This document shows positions 10,482 through 21,700 of a DNA stretch of 64,000 bases, piece after piece. Source of the stretch: Naegleria lovaniensis (Eukaryota; Heterolobosea; Eutetramitea; Acrasida; Naegleriidae); the NCBI RefSeq assembly GCF_003324165.1, contig NW_025407853.1:124001-188000 (forward strand). Direction: 5' to 3'. Under the pieces are notes generated by a model, which had not been told where the DNA came from, did not search any database, and was given only the letters and a program-made list of their open reading frames with translations. The stretch's first letter is position 1. The number at the start of each line of letters is the position of its first letter. Both the position numbers and the translations under genes were made by a program.

Positions 10482-10661
10482 TTAAGCTCCTGGCACTGCC
10501 ACAATAATATATATCGCATGAATTAAGGCTCCTATATACACCGTAAAGATCATGAGCAAAATATTAATCACTAAATGAAAGGAACACCCTGTTTTAATCG
10601 CTACAGGCACAGGAGGCAATAAAATTGCGAGAATAATGAGGACAAGAGTGGAGAGGACCAT
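10482..10661 (-). CDS. PMP3/UPF0057-family proteolipid (59 residues)
   Basis: A 59-residue protein is encoded from the ATG at 10661 to TAA at 10482-10484. It is almost entirely hydrophobic: a first membrane helix ending LAILLPPVPVAIKTG, a short polar turn (CSFH), and a second helix with IFTVYIGALIHAIYII. The L-L-P-P-V signature after helix 1, the polar turn and the length of 50-60 residues define the PMP3 (plasma membrane proteolipid 3, UPF0057) family. Yeast Pmp3 influences plasma membrane potential and cation tolerance; plant members respond to cold and salt. The role here is inferred from family only. The neighbouring genes give no functional hint. The gene is short enough to be missed by length-filtered gene calling. 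Confidence 0.9.
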   Translation of the reverse strand: MVLSTLVLIILAILLPPVPVAIKTGCSFHLVINILLMIFTVYIGALIHAIYIIVAVPGA

Positions 10662-11174
10662 GGTTCGATTGTGTTAAGGTGGTTATGCTGCTTTGGAGTT
10701 GCAAAAGTGAGATAAAGTTATGGTCCAATTGCTGTTGTGGGGAAATGTGGAGTTGTGCTATTTTTTCAATTCACAATTCACGTCTTTCCGATTGCTTGTT
10801 CTAGAGTATTGCCATGATTCGGGTTGAACTTCCGAATTTTGATAAAACCCTTATATGAAAAAGATCTTGTGAAAACGAGTTCCTTGTTGAAGTCCCTCAA
10901 TTAGAAGTCAAATTTTTGTAACTCCAACATCATTCTCAAAGCTACACTCCAATTTGGACCATTCCTCAAACACTTGCCGCGTGCCACGTAGTAGCGTCAT
11001 TGATGTTATAAAAACTTGTTTACTAAATTCACGCCATGTATAGATACACTCTAAGTGATCACAGAAATTCACCCAACTATGGTAAAAAATTTGGATGACT
11101 GATATGTGGCACTTCTTGAAATTCATTAATAAATAAAAAGGTGATATCATATTTACAATATATGGCCAAATCAA
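10662..11174. other. Intergenic region 3' of the Q/N-rich gene
   Basis: This 513-bp stretch separates the Q/N-rich gene stop from the PMP3 start, both on the minus strand. An 88-codon frame (10908-11174) begins one base past the stop of the preceding gene, has unremarkable composition and resembles no family, so I do not call it. No repeat or RNA gene is visible. Confidence 0.5.
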
Positions 11175-13723
11175 CTACTGATTAGCAAAGAATTTGTAAT
11201 ATTTTTGATTTGGATTCTTGGATTTGAACTTGAACTCATCATAAATGTTATGTCTTAGTACATAAGTTGGCATGTAATTCTTCTTGCTGAATAGTGCCTG
11301 CTGCTGTTGAAGAGATAAATTAGGACTTGAATTATCAACAAATGTGAATTGAGTACTACCTCCTGGAGAATTGGTGTTGAGTTCTGTTTGTTGCTGTTCA
11401 AACATGGTTTGAGGAGAGTTGAGTCCAGATGACTTTTTCTTGGATTGTTTCTGTTCAAACATTTGCAAATTTCCATCACTTTGACTTCTCTTCTTTCTAT
11501 TTTCAATTTGATTTAATTTGGCAATGGTTGGAGAAGAAGCCATCATGGGTGAAGTATTTCCAACCACTGAAGATGATGCTCCTGTTGTTGTTGATGTTGA
11601 ATTGGATGACGAATTCATCGTCGTCGTCGTATTGAGAGTAGGTGGAGAGGAAGAAGTGGTATTCGTTGCTGCTGCTGAAGATTGTTGCTTGACATTTCCC
11701 TCTTCATCACAGAAAAATGTATGAAATTGCAAACTACTGGTTCTCTTGGGTACTGAGGGTTTGTGTGTAGAGCCTCCACCACTACTGCTCATGGATCCGG
11801 AACGACTTCTTCTTGATTGAGTGGATGGTAATGATGAACTTAATGTTGGGCTGCAAGTGGGTGAGGAGGTCATCATCATGTTGTTGTTGTTATTAATCAT
11901 AATGGGGCTACTTCCCATCATCATGACTGGAGAGGAAGGCTCCGAATAAATAGCTCTGTTATTACCATGGTTGGTGTTTAGAACGAGAGGTGATTGTGGA
12001 GTCATGTTGTTGTTGTTGATATTATTATTACTATTATGAAACGCATAGGATAAATTCGGGTGTTGTTGATGCGTGTTGTTGGAATGACTTCTCACATGAA
12101 TGTGCTTTTGCAAATTCACAGAGGATGAAGTAGAATCAATGCTCATGACGGAATTGGTGCTGTTGGAGCGTTTCTTTCTTCTATCGCTCTCCATCTTGAT
12201 ATTCTCAACAGACTTGATCGGGAAAGAGTTATTCATCATCATGGTAGAAGTTGATTGTTGTTGGAATGGATTGGCAATCACTGTGGTTGGTAAGGGTGAG
12301 CTTGGAGAAGAAACCATCATGTGGTTGTTGTTGTTACTGTTATTGATATTATTACTAGTATTGATCATGAATGGAGTATTGAATGATTGTTGTTGAAATT
12401 GTGAAGCTTGAAACATAAAACCATTGTTATTGGTACCACTGACACTATTGACAGGTAAATTAGATGGGTTATTTTGATGATGGAACAACACAGGTTGTTG
12501 CTGGGAGTAGCCTTGTTGGTGGATCAAGAAGGCATGTTGAGAGTTGTTGGACGCTGGTGCATTAGTTGGCGTTTGTCCAAATACCATTCCAGAACTAGGA
12601 CTGCCAGTTGCAACAACATTTTGTCCTCCCATACTCATCATGAGTGAAGTTATGGTGTTTGGTTGGGAATGATCATTCCCTTGAGGTTGATGTTGGAATG
12701 AAAGTTGTTGTTGCTGTTGGTGCTGGTGTTGAAGAAACGCTTGAATGTTGTGTGCAGGTGCTGCTCCACCAATGACTTGATGTCCTAATGGTCCAACTGA
12801 GAGAGTAGGAGTTGTGGTCGTGGTAGTAGCAGTAGTAGCAGTCGTACCTGAGCCAGCATGGCATGTTGATGAATGATTTACTAGACCCGAATTCATCATC
12901 ATCATGTTACTCAATATCAAGTCTTGAGGCAAACCATATTGTTGTTGCTGTTGTTGGGAAGTAGCATCATGAATAACTTTGAGTCCGAGAGAAGAGTCAT
13001 AATCACTCAATGCTTGATCGATTTCTTTATAAAAGACAAGCTCATCGGTGAGTGGTTGTTGTTGTTGTGAGAGAAGAGTATTGTTATCATTGTTGTTGGA
13101 TATTTGTTGCTGAACTGCTGGTGTTAATGTGGTAGTGTGATTATGATGATTGACACTTCCTGACAACATGCTCATCACATAGGACGATTGTTGTGATGGT
13201 TGGCTCATGGTCGTTGCTGAAGATGTCAACATTCCAGCATTGTCCAAAAGTAAGGTTTGGCTTGTCTCATGACCGAGGAGTGAAAGGTGTTGGTTATGAC
13301 TGGAATTCAATGGCTGTTGTTGTTGGTGTTGATTCAAATAATGGAGTTGTGAAAGGAGTGTCGAATTCGTGGTGGTGGTAGGTGGTGACGATGAGGTTGT
13401 GGCTTCGAAAATGTTATTTTCAAACTGTGAGTGATTACTCGTGTGATGGATAGAGACGATTGATATTGTGTTGGTTGTGAATGGAAGGAGTGCTGTTGTT
13501 CTCGAGAAAGTTGTCCAACAACACCACCAGAACTACTACCACCACTGGTGGTGGTGAGGAGAAGAGAATGAGGTTCACCACCATTTTCCAAGAGGTCATC
13601 AAAATCATCTGCCGTTATAAAATCAGCATCTTCAATACTGCTCGAGTGGGTGCTGTTGTTATTGAGATGAGAGTGGTTTGCGGAAGATTGGAGAAAGTGG
13701 AATGATGAGCCTTCCTCTGACAT
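11175..13723 (-). CDS. Large Gln/Asn/Ser-rich protein, frame broken near residue 100; function unknown
   Basis: The start ATG is at 13723 (MSEEGSSFHFLQ) and the frame stays protein-like to about 13440. Coding then continues in another frame from about 13435 (FENNIFEATTSSS) to a stop at 11175. The whole would be about 840 residues. It is dominated by polyQ, polyN, polyS and polyT tracts coded by CAA/AAC/ACC-type repeats, with scattered basic patches (RRKKRSNS, KKRSQSDGN) that could be nuclear signals. The only non-repetitive segments are the acidic start (DADFITADDFDDLLENG), FHTFFCDEEGNVK in the middle and the last 40 residues (YMPTYVLRHNIYDEFKFKS). The composition is like that of transcription co-regulators or prion-like proteins, but no domain is recognisable. 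The break is consistent with a 14-nt GT-AG segment, a sequencing indel or a true mutation. Confidence 0.7.
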
Positions 13724-14151
13724 TTTGTTTTGTGTTAAAAATTTTTTTAAAATAACGACGACAGTTGAAGGTGCTTGGCAAATTGAGAAACAGCCGTTTC
13801 GAATCTTGGATTTGATAGATTCTTTGTTGCGAACAATGCACGGAAAATCTTTGGGACTTGTGTTCTAAGGGTGTCTTTGTGTTGAGATGGGGCCCTGGTC
13901 TTCAAATTAATGATGAGATTCTGTGTTCAACCCACTAGAAATTGCTGAACGGTTGTACAGGGATTTAATATTTTGACAAACTCAGATCCATCTAGCTAGA
14001 AATGAGAGCTATCAGATAACATCCCTGCAATTGTGGCTGTACAATTTGGAAAGAATTACTATTTTCTATTCAAATCTCACAAAATGGCTGATATTTGTAC
14101 CATTCACTTCGGTTCGTTGCTTCGAATTGTGTATGTAGCACACATTTCATT
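13724..14151. other. Intergenic region 5' of the Q/N-rich gene
   Basis: This 428-bp region lies between the Q/N-rich gene start and the AlkB-like gene stop, both on the minus strand. An A-rich leader (ACAAAACAAA on the coding strand) precedes the Q/N-gene ATG. No further feature is visible. Confidence 0.5.
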
Positions 14152-15048
14152 CTACGATATTACACCGTTGCAATCATTACTCACTCGCGTAGTTTCTGGC
14201 GAATAGAGCAAGTGACGAAATGTTAAGGAAATTCTTCTTGGATAGTTCTTCCTTCGCTTAATTCCATGCTTCCACTTAAACCTAGCGTCCTTGGTCATAA
14301 TAAGTAAGGAATTTGGTTCAATCAATACTTTGAAATTCATTTCCGGGTTTTCCACATTTTCAAAATCCATTTCACATGAATTCACAAGAGAAAGACCCAC
14401 AATTTCTTTTCCAAATACATTTGTGTTATCGACATGTTTTGCAATGGTATGATGATAGTACTCTTGAACAAGGCATTGATTAATTCTGTCATCCTCAATA
14501 GTTTCATAACCAATCGATGGGCTTGCCAATGTACTTGAATCACTATCTGACGACAATTCGTAATAGTCGGGAAGACCTACAATTTCCTCATCCTTCATAA
14601 ATTTAATTCCAATACCACTAAAATCTTGTTCAATACGAGTTGTTACAAATTCAAGTTCATGAAGTGGTAAAAGACTTCTTCTCATAGGTTGTAGACCAGC
14701 ATGAAATAATTTAGTGTAATAATAATGAATTCCATAGCACTGTATTCTCCGAGAAATCAATGAATCAAACCAAGGCCTAGAATCAACATGTGCCAGTAAT
14801 TTGTTGGCTTGTTCCTCCGAGAGATAATTCGGAATGTAAATCAAACCATCCACTTGTTCCTGCGTATGAGGATTTTTAACAAATTCTGATGAGTAGTTCC
14901 GTATGATGAATGCATTGTGTGGCGTGGGTCTCGTGTTGTGGTGTTTCGTAAAAAAGTTGCGGCCACAGCAGCCAACTTGACCAAGTAAATGCATTTTTTG
15001 TTTTGGGAAAAGATTGAATACTTCAAAGAAATGGAGTGAGCACTTCAT
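14152..15048 (-). CDS. AlkB-like Fe(II)/2-oxoglutarate dioxygenase
   Basis: The first ATG in frame is at 15048, giving 298 residues. The open frame continues upstream to 15159 without an ATG and into the inverted repeat near the divergent BBS8 gene, so 15048 is preferred. The N-terminus is basic with few acids (MHLLGQVGCCGRNFFTKHH follows at about residue 19), suggesting a mitochondrial presequence. The family core follows: YIPNYLSEEQANKLL, then NQCLVQEYYHHTIAKHVDN containing the HxD iron ligands, IVGLSLVNSCEMDF, the SLLIMTKDARFKWKHGI block with the distal His, and RRISLTFR with the 2-oxoglutarate-binding Arg. AlkB homologues oxidatively demethylate nucleic acids or proteins; the substrate cannot be told from sequence. 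All catalytic ligands are present, so it should be active. Confidence 0.88.
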   Translation of the reverse strand: MKCSLHFFEVFNLFPKQKMHLLGQVGCCGRNFFTKHHNTRPTPHNAFIIRNYSSEFVKNPHTQEQVDGLIYIPNYLSEEQANKLLAHVDSRPWFDSLISRRIQCYGIHYYYTKLFHAGLQPMRRSLLPLHELEFVTTRIEQDFSGIGIKFMKDEEIVGLPDYYELSSDSDSSTLASPSIGYETIEDDRINQCLVQEYYHHTIAKHVDNTNVFGKEIVGLSLVNSCEMDFENVENPEMNFKVLIEPNSLLIMTKDARFKWKHGIKRRKNYPRRISLTFRHLLYSPETTRVSNDCNGVIS

Positions 15049-15076
15049 TTTACATCCAGTAAGTAGTTGAAATGAA

Positions 15077-15136
15077 TGAGAGAAGTCAAAATGCAAAGAA
15101 GGTCTGAAAGTCCCGTTTGCATTTTGACTTCTCTCA
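15077..15136. repeat. Perfect 21-bp inverted repeat between divergent AlkB-like and BBS8 genes
   Basis: The left arm 15077-15097 (TGAGAGAAGTCAAAATGCAA plus A) is the exact reverse complement of the right arm 15116-15136, with an 18-nt spacer. It sits in the 142-bp gap between the two divergent start codons, so it is in the putative shared promoter/5'-UTR. It could be a palindromic protein-binding site or form an RNA hairpin in the AlkB-side transcript. Confidence 0.9.
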
Positions 15137-15190
15137 ATTCTTTCCCGAACCGCGCCCAACTACAATTGTAGCAGTTCATACAAAAAAATA

Positions 15191-16915
15191 ATGCAACAAT
15201 TTGAGGACGGGGCAAGGCCTTCCCGATTTTCCGAGTTTTCAACCATGGATGGTTCGGAGCAATACCAGCAACAACAACAAGCATACTATGATGATCAATC
15301 TTCTTCGTATGATGAGACAAATTCGGGCTCGGTCAATCATAAACCCTATACATTGGATCCAGCTTTACGAGCAGTTTTAAAATACAGGAGAAGAAAATTT
15401 GATGATGCTGTGGATAGTTGCAATGAATTGCTTCGTAAAAATTACAAGGACATGTCCATGTGGTATCTCAAATGTAAATCGCTAACTGCAAAAATGTGGA
15501 TTGATGATACCGAAATGGAAGATGAAGGAATTGCTGATATTTTACTCGATGAGACTTCTGTCACTACTGCACCAAGGCCAGGTACATCCTTAAAGAGGCC
15601 ACTCACAAACTCTTCGGGGAAGAGAAGTGCCAATCCAAGTATACGACCTCAAACCAAAGATGGTCGCCCAATTACAGGCTTCTCTCGACCTGGCACAAAC
15701 AGTGGGAGAGGAACATCGAGTCGTGGAGGAACAGGTACCGCTGGTCAAAGTAGAGGAGGTACCTCAAGTATTGAGAATATCTTTAAAGGATCACGTCCGG
15801 GTACAACACGTCCTGTGACATCGACAGGAAGATTTGTCAGACTTGGAACTGCTTCCATGAAAATTTCTGGAATGGATCAAGAGTATGCCATCTCTACAGA
15901 ACATATCGACTTGAAAAAATATGCTACCATGCCTCCTCTTGCAAAAGCCCTCTATGATTATTTAATTTTTGTGGAGCATGACGTGAAGCGAGCTCTTGAG
16001 TTAGCTTCGTATGCCACCATTGAGGCCGAGTTTAAGGATTGGTGGTGGAAAGCTCGCTTAGGAAAATGTTATTACCAACTTGGATTATTACGTGACGCTG
16101 AAAAACAATTCCGTTCTGCAATCAAAACTCAAATGATGATTGCAACTTGTTTAGAGTTGGCAAAAGTATTTCTGAAACTTGATCAACCCAATAAGGCTTT
16201 AGAAGAGTACGAATCTGCTTGTTTGAAATTCCCAAATGACACACATTTGCTGTTGGGTATTGCCCGAGTGCATGATTCCTTAAACGACCTTGACAAGTCC
16301 ATCCAATATTATGAAAAAGTGTTGCAACTGAATAGCAGCAATGTGGAAAGTATAGCTTGTTTGGCCAGTAATTATTTCTATGAAGATCAACCGGAGGTAG
16401 CCATGAGATTGTACCGAAGACTCATACAAATGGGAGTCAACAATACTGAGCTATGGAATAACTTGGCTCTATGTTGCTTTTATGCCTCACAATATGACAT
16501 GGTATTCTCATGCTTTGATCGAGCTCTTCAATTGGCCGATGACACTAACGAAGCAGATGTTTGGTATAATATTGGCCAAGTGGCAATTGGAATTGGTGAC
16601 GTGGGTCTCGCATACCAATGCTTCAAAATTGCAACCAGTATTGATAACGAGCACTCGGAAAGTTTCAATAATTTAGGTGTTTTGGAATTGAGAATGGGAA
16701 ATTCTGAGGAAAGCAAAAATTATTTTGCTCAAGCAATGGCACTTGCTCCCAATCAACATGAGCCTATATTCAACAATGCCTTACTAGCATTCAAAAAGGG
16801 TAATCATCAATTGGCTCATGAATTGACTCTCAAGGTCTTAAAGGATATTTATCCGGAGCATGCCGATTCTATAGAGCTCAAAAAGAAATTGGAGGCCAAA
16901 TACCTCATGTTGTAG
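15191..16915 (+). CDS. TTC8: Tetratricopeptide repeat protein 8 / BBS8 (BBSome subunit)
   Basis: This is a 574-residue single-exon protein. It aligns in order with vertebrate TTC8/BBS8 blocks: LRAVLKYRRRKFDDAVD, MWYLKCKSLTAKMWIDD, the PRPGTSLKRP and RPITGFSRPGT repeats, GRFVRLGTASM, then TPR repeats from about residue 250 (YKDWWWK-equivalent FKDWWWKARLGKCYYQLG; NLALCCFYASQYDM; DVWYNIGQVAIGIGD) to a terminal Met-Leu. BBS8 is a core subunit of the BBSome, an ARF-like-GTPase-regulated coat that moves membrane proteins in cilia and flagella. Its presence implies the organism builds a flagellum, as Naegleria does in its swimming stage. A second Met at residue 19 could be an alternative start. The gene is divergent from the AlkB-like gene with 142 bp between starts. 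No odd features in the coding region. Confidence 0.96.
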   Translation: MQQFEDGARPSRFSEFSTMDGSEQYQQQQQAYYDDQSSSYDETNSGSVNHKPYTLDPALRAVLKYRRRKFDDAVDSCNELLRKNYKDMSMWYLKCKSLTAKMWIDDTEMEDEGIADILLDETSVTTAPRPGTSLKRPLTNSSGKRSANPSIRPQTKDGRPITGFSRPGTNSGRGTSSRGGTGTAGQSRGGTSSIENIFKGSRPGTTRPVTSTGRFVRLGTASMKISGMDQEYAISTEHIDLKKYATMPPLAKALYDYLIFVEHDVKRALELASYATIEAEFKDWWWKARLGKCYYQLGLLRDAEKQFRSAIKTQMMIATCLELAKVFLKLDQPNKALEEYESACLKFPNDTHLLLGIARVHDSLNDLDKSIQYYEKVLQLNSSNVESIACLASNYFYEDQPEVAMRLYRRLIQMGVNNTELWNNLALCCFYASQYDMVFSCFDRALQLADDTNEADVWYNIGQVAIGIGDVGLAYQCFKIATSIDNEHSESFNNLGVLELRMGNSEESKNYFAQAMALAPNQHEPIFNNALLAFKKGNHQLAHELTLKVLKDIYPEHADSIELKKKLEAKYLML

Positions 16916-17016
16916 GACATGTACGTTCAAAATAAAGATAGCTATACTTAAACAGCTCCACATTTCCTACAGCTCAGCCAAAGTTTTAAATTCACAACAA
17001 GTGTGAAAATAAGTGC

Positions 17017-18450
17017 TCAACTATTTTCCCTTTGCTTCATGACAATCTTTTCCAAAATATCAGAGCTGTCCGTAGCAAAATAGTCCATGACTCGTGATGG
17101 TACTTGATAGAGAGCCATGGCCTTTTGAACTTTCTGAATGCAACCTTCCAGTGTTGGAGAAGCACATCTAATTAATATTCGATCAACATTGTCAGGATAA
17201 TGATGATAAAATTGAGCATAAATTTCAGCGTCATTCTCGGCACTGTCACCAATGAGAGCAAATTTTCTTCTACTATAATTTTTCATAATTTCGTGGATAG
17301 TGACAGGTTTGGAGACCTTACTCGAGCGGAGCATAGTAAAAAAGGACCGATTTTCCAAGTGGGACACTCTCAAATGAAAGGATCCTATTGGAAAATTGTT
17401 TTTCAACAAAAAGCTTTCTAATTTGTTATAGAGTACGTAGGGGCTACTGCTCACATAATGAAAATTCACATTTAGATACGTATTCTTTAACTTGATAAAA
17501 GACTCGTTCATTAATGGAACTGCAATAAATGGATTAAATGTTGATTTCATCATGGCAGCAATACCTCCAGTGACATTGGTAATTTTGATACTATCATCAA
17601 TATCAGAAATGATGGAGTAGAGTGACGAAGTATCATCACCATTGTTGTGCTTGAATGTATCACAATTGGAAAGAATATAGCCAGTTTTTACATGGTCTAA
17701 AATTTGAACGCTGTATTCAATCCATTCAATATTCCTATCACAAACAAGCTCTCTATATTGTGAGGAATCCATAATCACTTCATGATAAAAATATCCATAC
17801 TCGTCACTGTGTAATATCAGAGAATTATTTAACATGGGTATACTTAATAAAATGTTAAGCTTCTTGGGTGCTGAAAATCGAAGAAAGAAGTGCTCCACCT
17901 CTTTGAATATTGTATACTCAATGTTGAAAATTATTTGAATAATTTTGAACAGAATTCTCAAATATAGTTTGTAAGTCAAATGCAGTAAATGATGAAATTC
18001 TGAGAGGTATCTATTGTTATGCTCATCTGTGACATCTCTGTACCGAAACAATTGATGATAATAAAATTCTAAATCCGTATTGTAATACAAGTATCCAAAA
18101 ACTGGTAAATGGAATTTTGTGTTATTTTGTTTGAGAAGAGTAAATGTCCTATAAACATCCAAATGAAGAGGATCGTAGAACGTATCATTCGAAAACGAAA
18201 CTGAATTAATAAATAAATCATCATATCTCATTTCATCGATAACTCCATCTTCATCGGAATCAATAGCCTCACTATGAATCATGATTGTAGGTACCACATA
18301 ACTCAAATAAAACGAATAACTAAATAGCATGAGTAATAGGCATCCATAGAGTAGAAAGGTATATTTGAAGGATTTTTTGGCACATTGTCTCAATGCAACA
18401 GCTTTGGGACCTTTCCAAGAGAGTGTCCGAATCGCACTGAATCGAGCCAT
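17017..18450 (-). CDS. App1-like phosphatidate phosphatase (DUF2183), membrane-anchored
   Basis: The first ATG in frame is at 18450 (477 residues). The frame is open upstream to 18546, but only from a TTG. A hydrophobic segment at about residues 28-53 (FLLYGCLLLMLFSYSFYL) should anchor the protein. An EF-hand-like acidic loop (DSDEDGVIDE) follows at about 64. The C-terminal half carries the DUF2183/App1 catalytic domain: ISDIDDSIKITNV (HAD-type DxDxS/T with Asp283 and Asp285), HYVSSSPYVLYNKLESFL, FPIGSFHLR and FALIGDSAENDAEIYAQFY. Yeast App1 is a Mg2+-dependent phosphatidate phosphatase at endocytic actin sites; that activity is inferred here. Ser replaces the more usual Thr in the DxDxT motif, a conservative change. 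Paralogous function and substrate are uncertain. Confidence 0.82.
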   Translation of the reverse strand: MARFSAIRTLSWKGPKAVALRQCAKKSFKYTFLLYGCLLLMLFSYSFYLSYVVPTIMIHSEAIDSDEDGVIDEMRYDDLFINSVSFSNDTFYDPLHLDVYRTFTLLKQNNTKFHLPVFGYLYYNTDLEFYYHQLFRYRDVTDEHNNRYLSEFHHLLHLTYKLYLRILFKIIQIIFNIEYTIFKEVEHFFLRFSAPKKLNILLSIPMLNNSLILHSDEYGYFYHEVIMDSSQYRELVCDRNIEWIEYSVQILDHVKTGYILSNCDTFKHNNGDDTSSLYSIISDIDDSIKITNVTGGIAAMMKSTFNPFIAVPLMNESFIKLKNTYLNVNFHYVSSSPYVLYNKLESFLLKNNFPIGSFHLRVSHLENRSFFTMLRSSKVSKPVTIHEIMKNYSRRKFALIGDSAENDAEIYAQFYHHYPDNVDRILIRCASPTLEGCIQKVQKAMALYQVPSRVMDYFATDSSDILEKIVMKQRENS

Positions 18451-18744
18451 TTTTTCTCTCTGAGAGTTGGAGAGGAAGAATTTAAAGTTGAACGTCAAAG
18501 GGATGAAACAAGGGAAAAGAATCAACCAATTATTATTATCATACAAGAGAAAACGTAACAGACTGTCAAAATGATATTGTTTTCTTTGATCTGCACCATT
18601 CGTGTCGACGATTCTTCAAGCTTTCAAATTTAGCAAAAAAATCTTTCAAAAGCAAAGCCACCACCGCACATCTTTGCGTCTGCTACTCTCTTGAGAATAT
18701 TGAGAGCGTTCATTTATTTTGAAAATCAGTGATCGTTTGAACAA

Positions 18745-21700
18745 ATGTCCTTCTTTGGATTTGGTGGAAAAAGTGGAAGTAGTCCCAACGTGAACTCTCC
18801 AAACACATCATCATCATCACCAGGAGGAGACTCTCAAATTTCCTCTCCTTCCTATGATACCGGAAGAAATATTGATGGTATGTTTTTTCGTCATCTTATT
18901 ATTTCATGATTTTTAAAAATATTGGTTGATTGATGGATTTGAAATTTTATGAAACATTATCATCATCACGTGATGATGGTATGAAATTTTACAATTTTCA
19001 ATATTTGATGATTTGAAATTTCGGATCAATATCTATCATCATCAACTCCTTTACTATTTGGAATTATATTTCACTTAACGGATTTATAGATATTGTGAAA
19101 GGATTACTGATTGCATTGGACGATGCCGATATCAAAGTTCACAAAACCATTCATCAATCACTAATAAGGATTGGTGATCAGTGTGAATTATTGCTATTGA
19201 GCAAGTCTCTACATTTCTTGAACAACATTTGCTCCAAATCGAACAAGAAACATCGAGTACTCGTCATGAATATTCTCACCGAATTATTGAACATGAAACC
19301 ATCAAGCAATGATTTTGCAATTGTTCGTGCATCAAATGTGAAAGCAGCAGATAAACCTTTGAAAATACCAGATGACCTCTCACGTGCACTTGTGGTAATG
19401 TCAATTAATGAAATGGTTCAAGATAAATCGATCAATTCCGATTGGCAAGCAAGTGCTTGTAACTTGTTAATTGCCTTGTCACGTTATGTACCTGACCTCG
19501 TAACGGGACAATTATTAGAAAAATTTCCAATTAGTAGCTCAAATCCACCACATTACTTTGTGATCAAAGCATTGAGTGATATTGCCTTTTATTATCCTTT
19601 ATTATTTATTGGTAATTTAAAGGAAGTGCTTTCAAGAACTTTGCCTTTATTGGCTCTCATCAAACACGATAATTTGAGATGGGTATTTTGTGCTGCGTTG
19701 GGAAGATGGTCTGAAGCAGCAATTTATTGTTTGGACTTATCCGAGAAACCTTCACAAAATAATGCAATGTTAAATCCTATTGACAAGACAACAATTTCAC
19801 AATATCATTCATCAATATTGACAGCAATGAAACATATTTTGCTGGAATGGTTGAACGTGAGAGAAACAAAAATTAGATTAGCAGCTGCACAATCCATAGG
19901 TTATATGTGTCATATTATTGAAACAGACCAACTCAATCAATTATTGCCAAAATTAATTCCAAATTACGTTAATTCATTGAAAAAGGAAATTAAGGAAGAT
20001 CCTCTACCAGTTACCATTGGTCTTCAACACATTGTCAAGGTTGTCGTTCGAGATTGTGCAACATCATTGAATGACCAACTGCAACCCATACTTGGAACAT
20101 TATTTTCTGTTTTAATAACCACAATGGCAAGAAGACAAGTCTACAAGAATGCAAACAGAAACATTACTGAAGTTTTGAGAACCTTCCATTACATTGCAAA
20201 GGCCTATACTGATCAAGTAGTTTCTTTCATACAGGCTCAATTGGAACAACCCAATGGAAGTGCCATTGTTCATGTGAGCGCACTGAAGACTTTTAGATAC
20301 TTGGCCCTAAATAATGATGATGATCTTACTTCATACAGAGATGTCATTGTGAGTGGTTTGATGAAAATCCTCAAAGATCCATCCAATCAAATGATGATCA
20401 TTGCAGAAAACGTCGAGGTTCACAATGAGTTTAGCATTTTAATTCACACACTCGCTCAACATGATGGTTACATGAACTCACAGGGTGGTACCGATCTCGT
20501 ACATGTCATTCTGCGAGGTTGTGCCATTTCTGAAAAGAGAGTTTCTGATGATTTGAAAACGAAAATTCCTGCTTCTCTCGTGACCACTGCTGGTAGTGAA
20601 GAAAAAGCGGCTCAAGCCATTATGGCTCGAAATGAAAAGGAAGATGCTGTCATCTTTGATGATAAGAGTACCCTTAACAACTCTCAAGCCAATACTGAGG
20701 ATGAAGAAAATAATTCTGAAGAGAATGGTGTTGAAAATAGAGAGTCTAGTGCTACACCCACCACTGGATCTCCTCAAATCGGTTCCTCGAAAGAGGGTTT
20801 GGATCCACAAAATCTTCCACAAGTTTACACTTGGTATCAAGTACGAGAAACATGTGATCGTATCCTTTTAAGTTTTACCACAAAATTAGGAGAGGAAATG
20901 GACAAGGTTTTGTGGCCTTTCCTTTTAGAATCATTTGTCATGCCACTCTATGACACTGCCTTCCCAGTGTTGTGTCGAGCCATTGCTGATATCAGCAAAC
21001 GTAAGAAGAATGACGACGATTTTATCATTGACTTTGATGCTCAAGTCAACATTCCAAAACCTAATTTCATCTTTGCTCGTTTATTACTCAAATTGACTGT
21101 TCCATTTGGTAGAAATCAACCAGCGGTCAACATATTGCGTGCCTTGTATTGTCTTTCTCCAAATATTCACCCAGATGTGGTGCAATTGTGGGGAAAAAAG
21201 TTACCAACACTGAAAAAGTATATTGACACATGTGAAAGTAATGCTTCATTCGTTCAAGATGAATGGGATAATCAATTATTGAATCTCGTGAGAGAGAGTA
21301 TTGATAGCGTTCAGGATGATAAGTGGGCTGTTGCATTGGGAGAGGCCTTGTTGGATCATTCTGAACTCTTCTACAAGAATAATAGACTATTGAAGAAATC
21401 TCTCTTGTCTACTGTTGGATTGATTATTCAAAAGAGTCAATTGAAACAATTTATTCACTCTGCAGTTGAGAGATGCTTCAAGATTACTGATCACACCAAT
21501 GACGAAGAAAGATTGGGTTGTGCTCGTGGTTTGGGTCAGGCAGCTGTCAATCACTGTGATACTGTGCTCGCTCAATTACAAAATGTGATGAAAGCTCCAG
21601 AAAAGAAGACTGGATTCTTTGCCAGAAATACTGGTAATGAAGTGACACACTTTGAGAGAGCGACGGCCATGTTATCCTATGGATATGTTTCCATGTTAAC

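Noticed and set aside
10908-11174. 88-codon minus-strand ORF directly after the Q/N-rich gene stop
   Set aside because: It begins one base past the stop of the upstream gene, resembles no family and is best seen as 3'-UTR.
12000-12990. Regular CAA/GTT trinucleotide runs that could look like a repeat array
   Set aside because: They are in-frame polyQ/polyN codons of the Q/N-rich gene without spacers, so neither CRISPR nor satellite.
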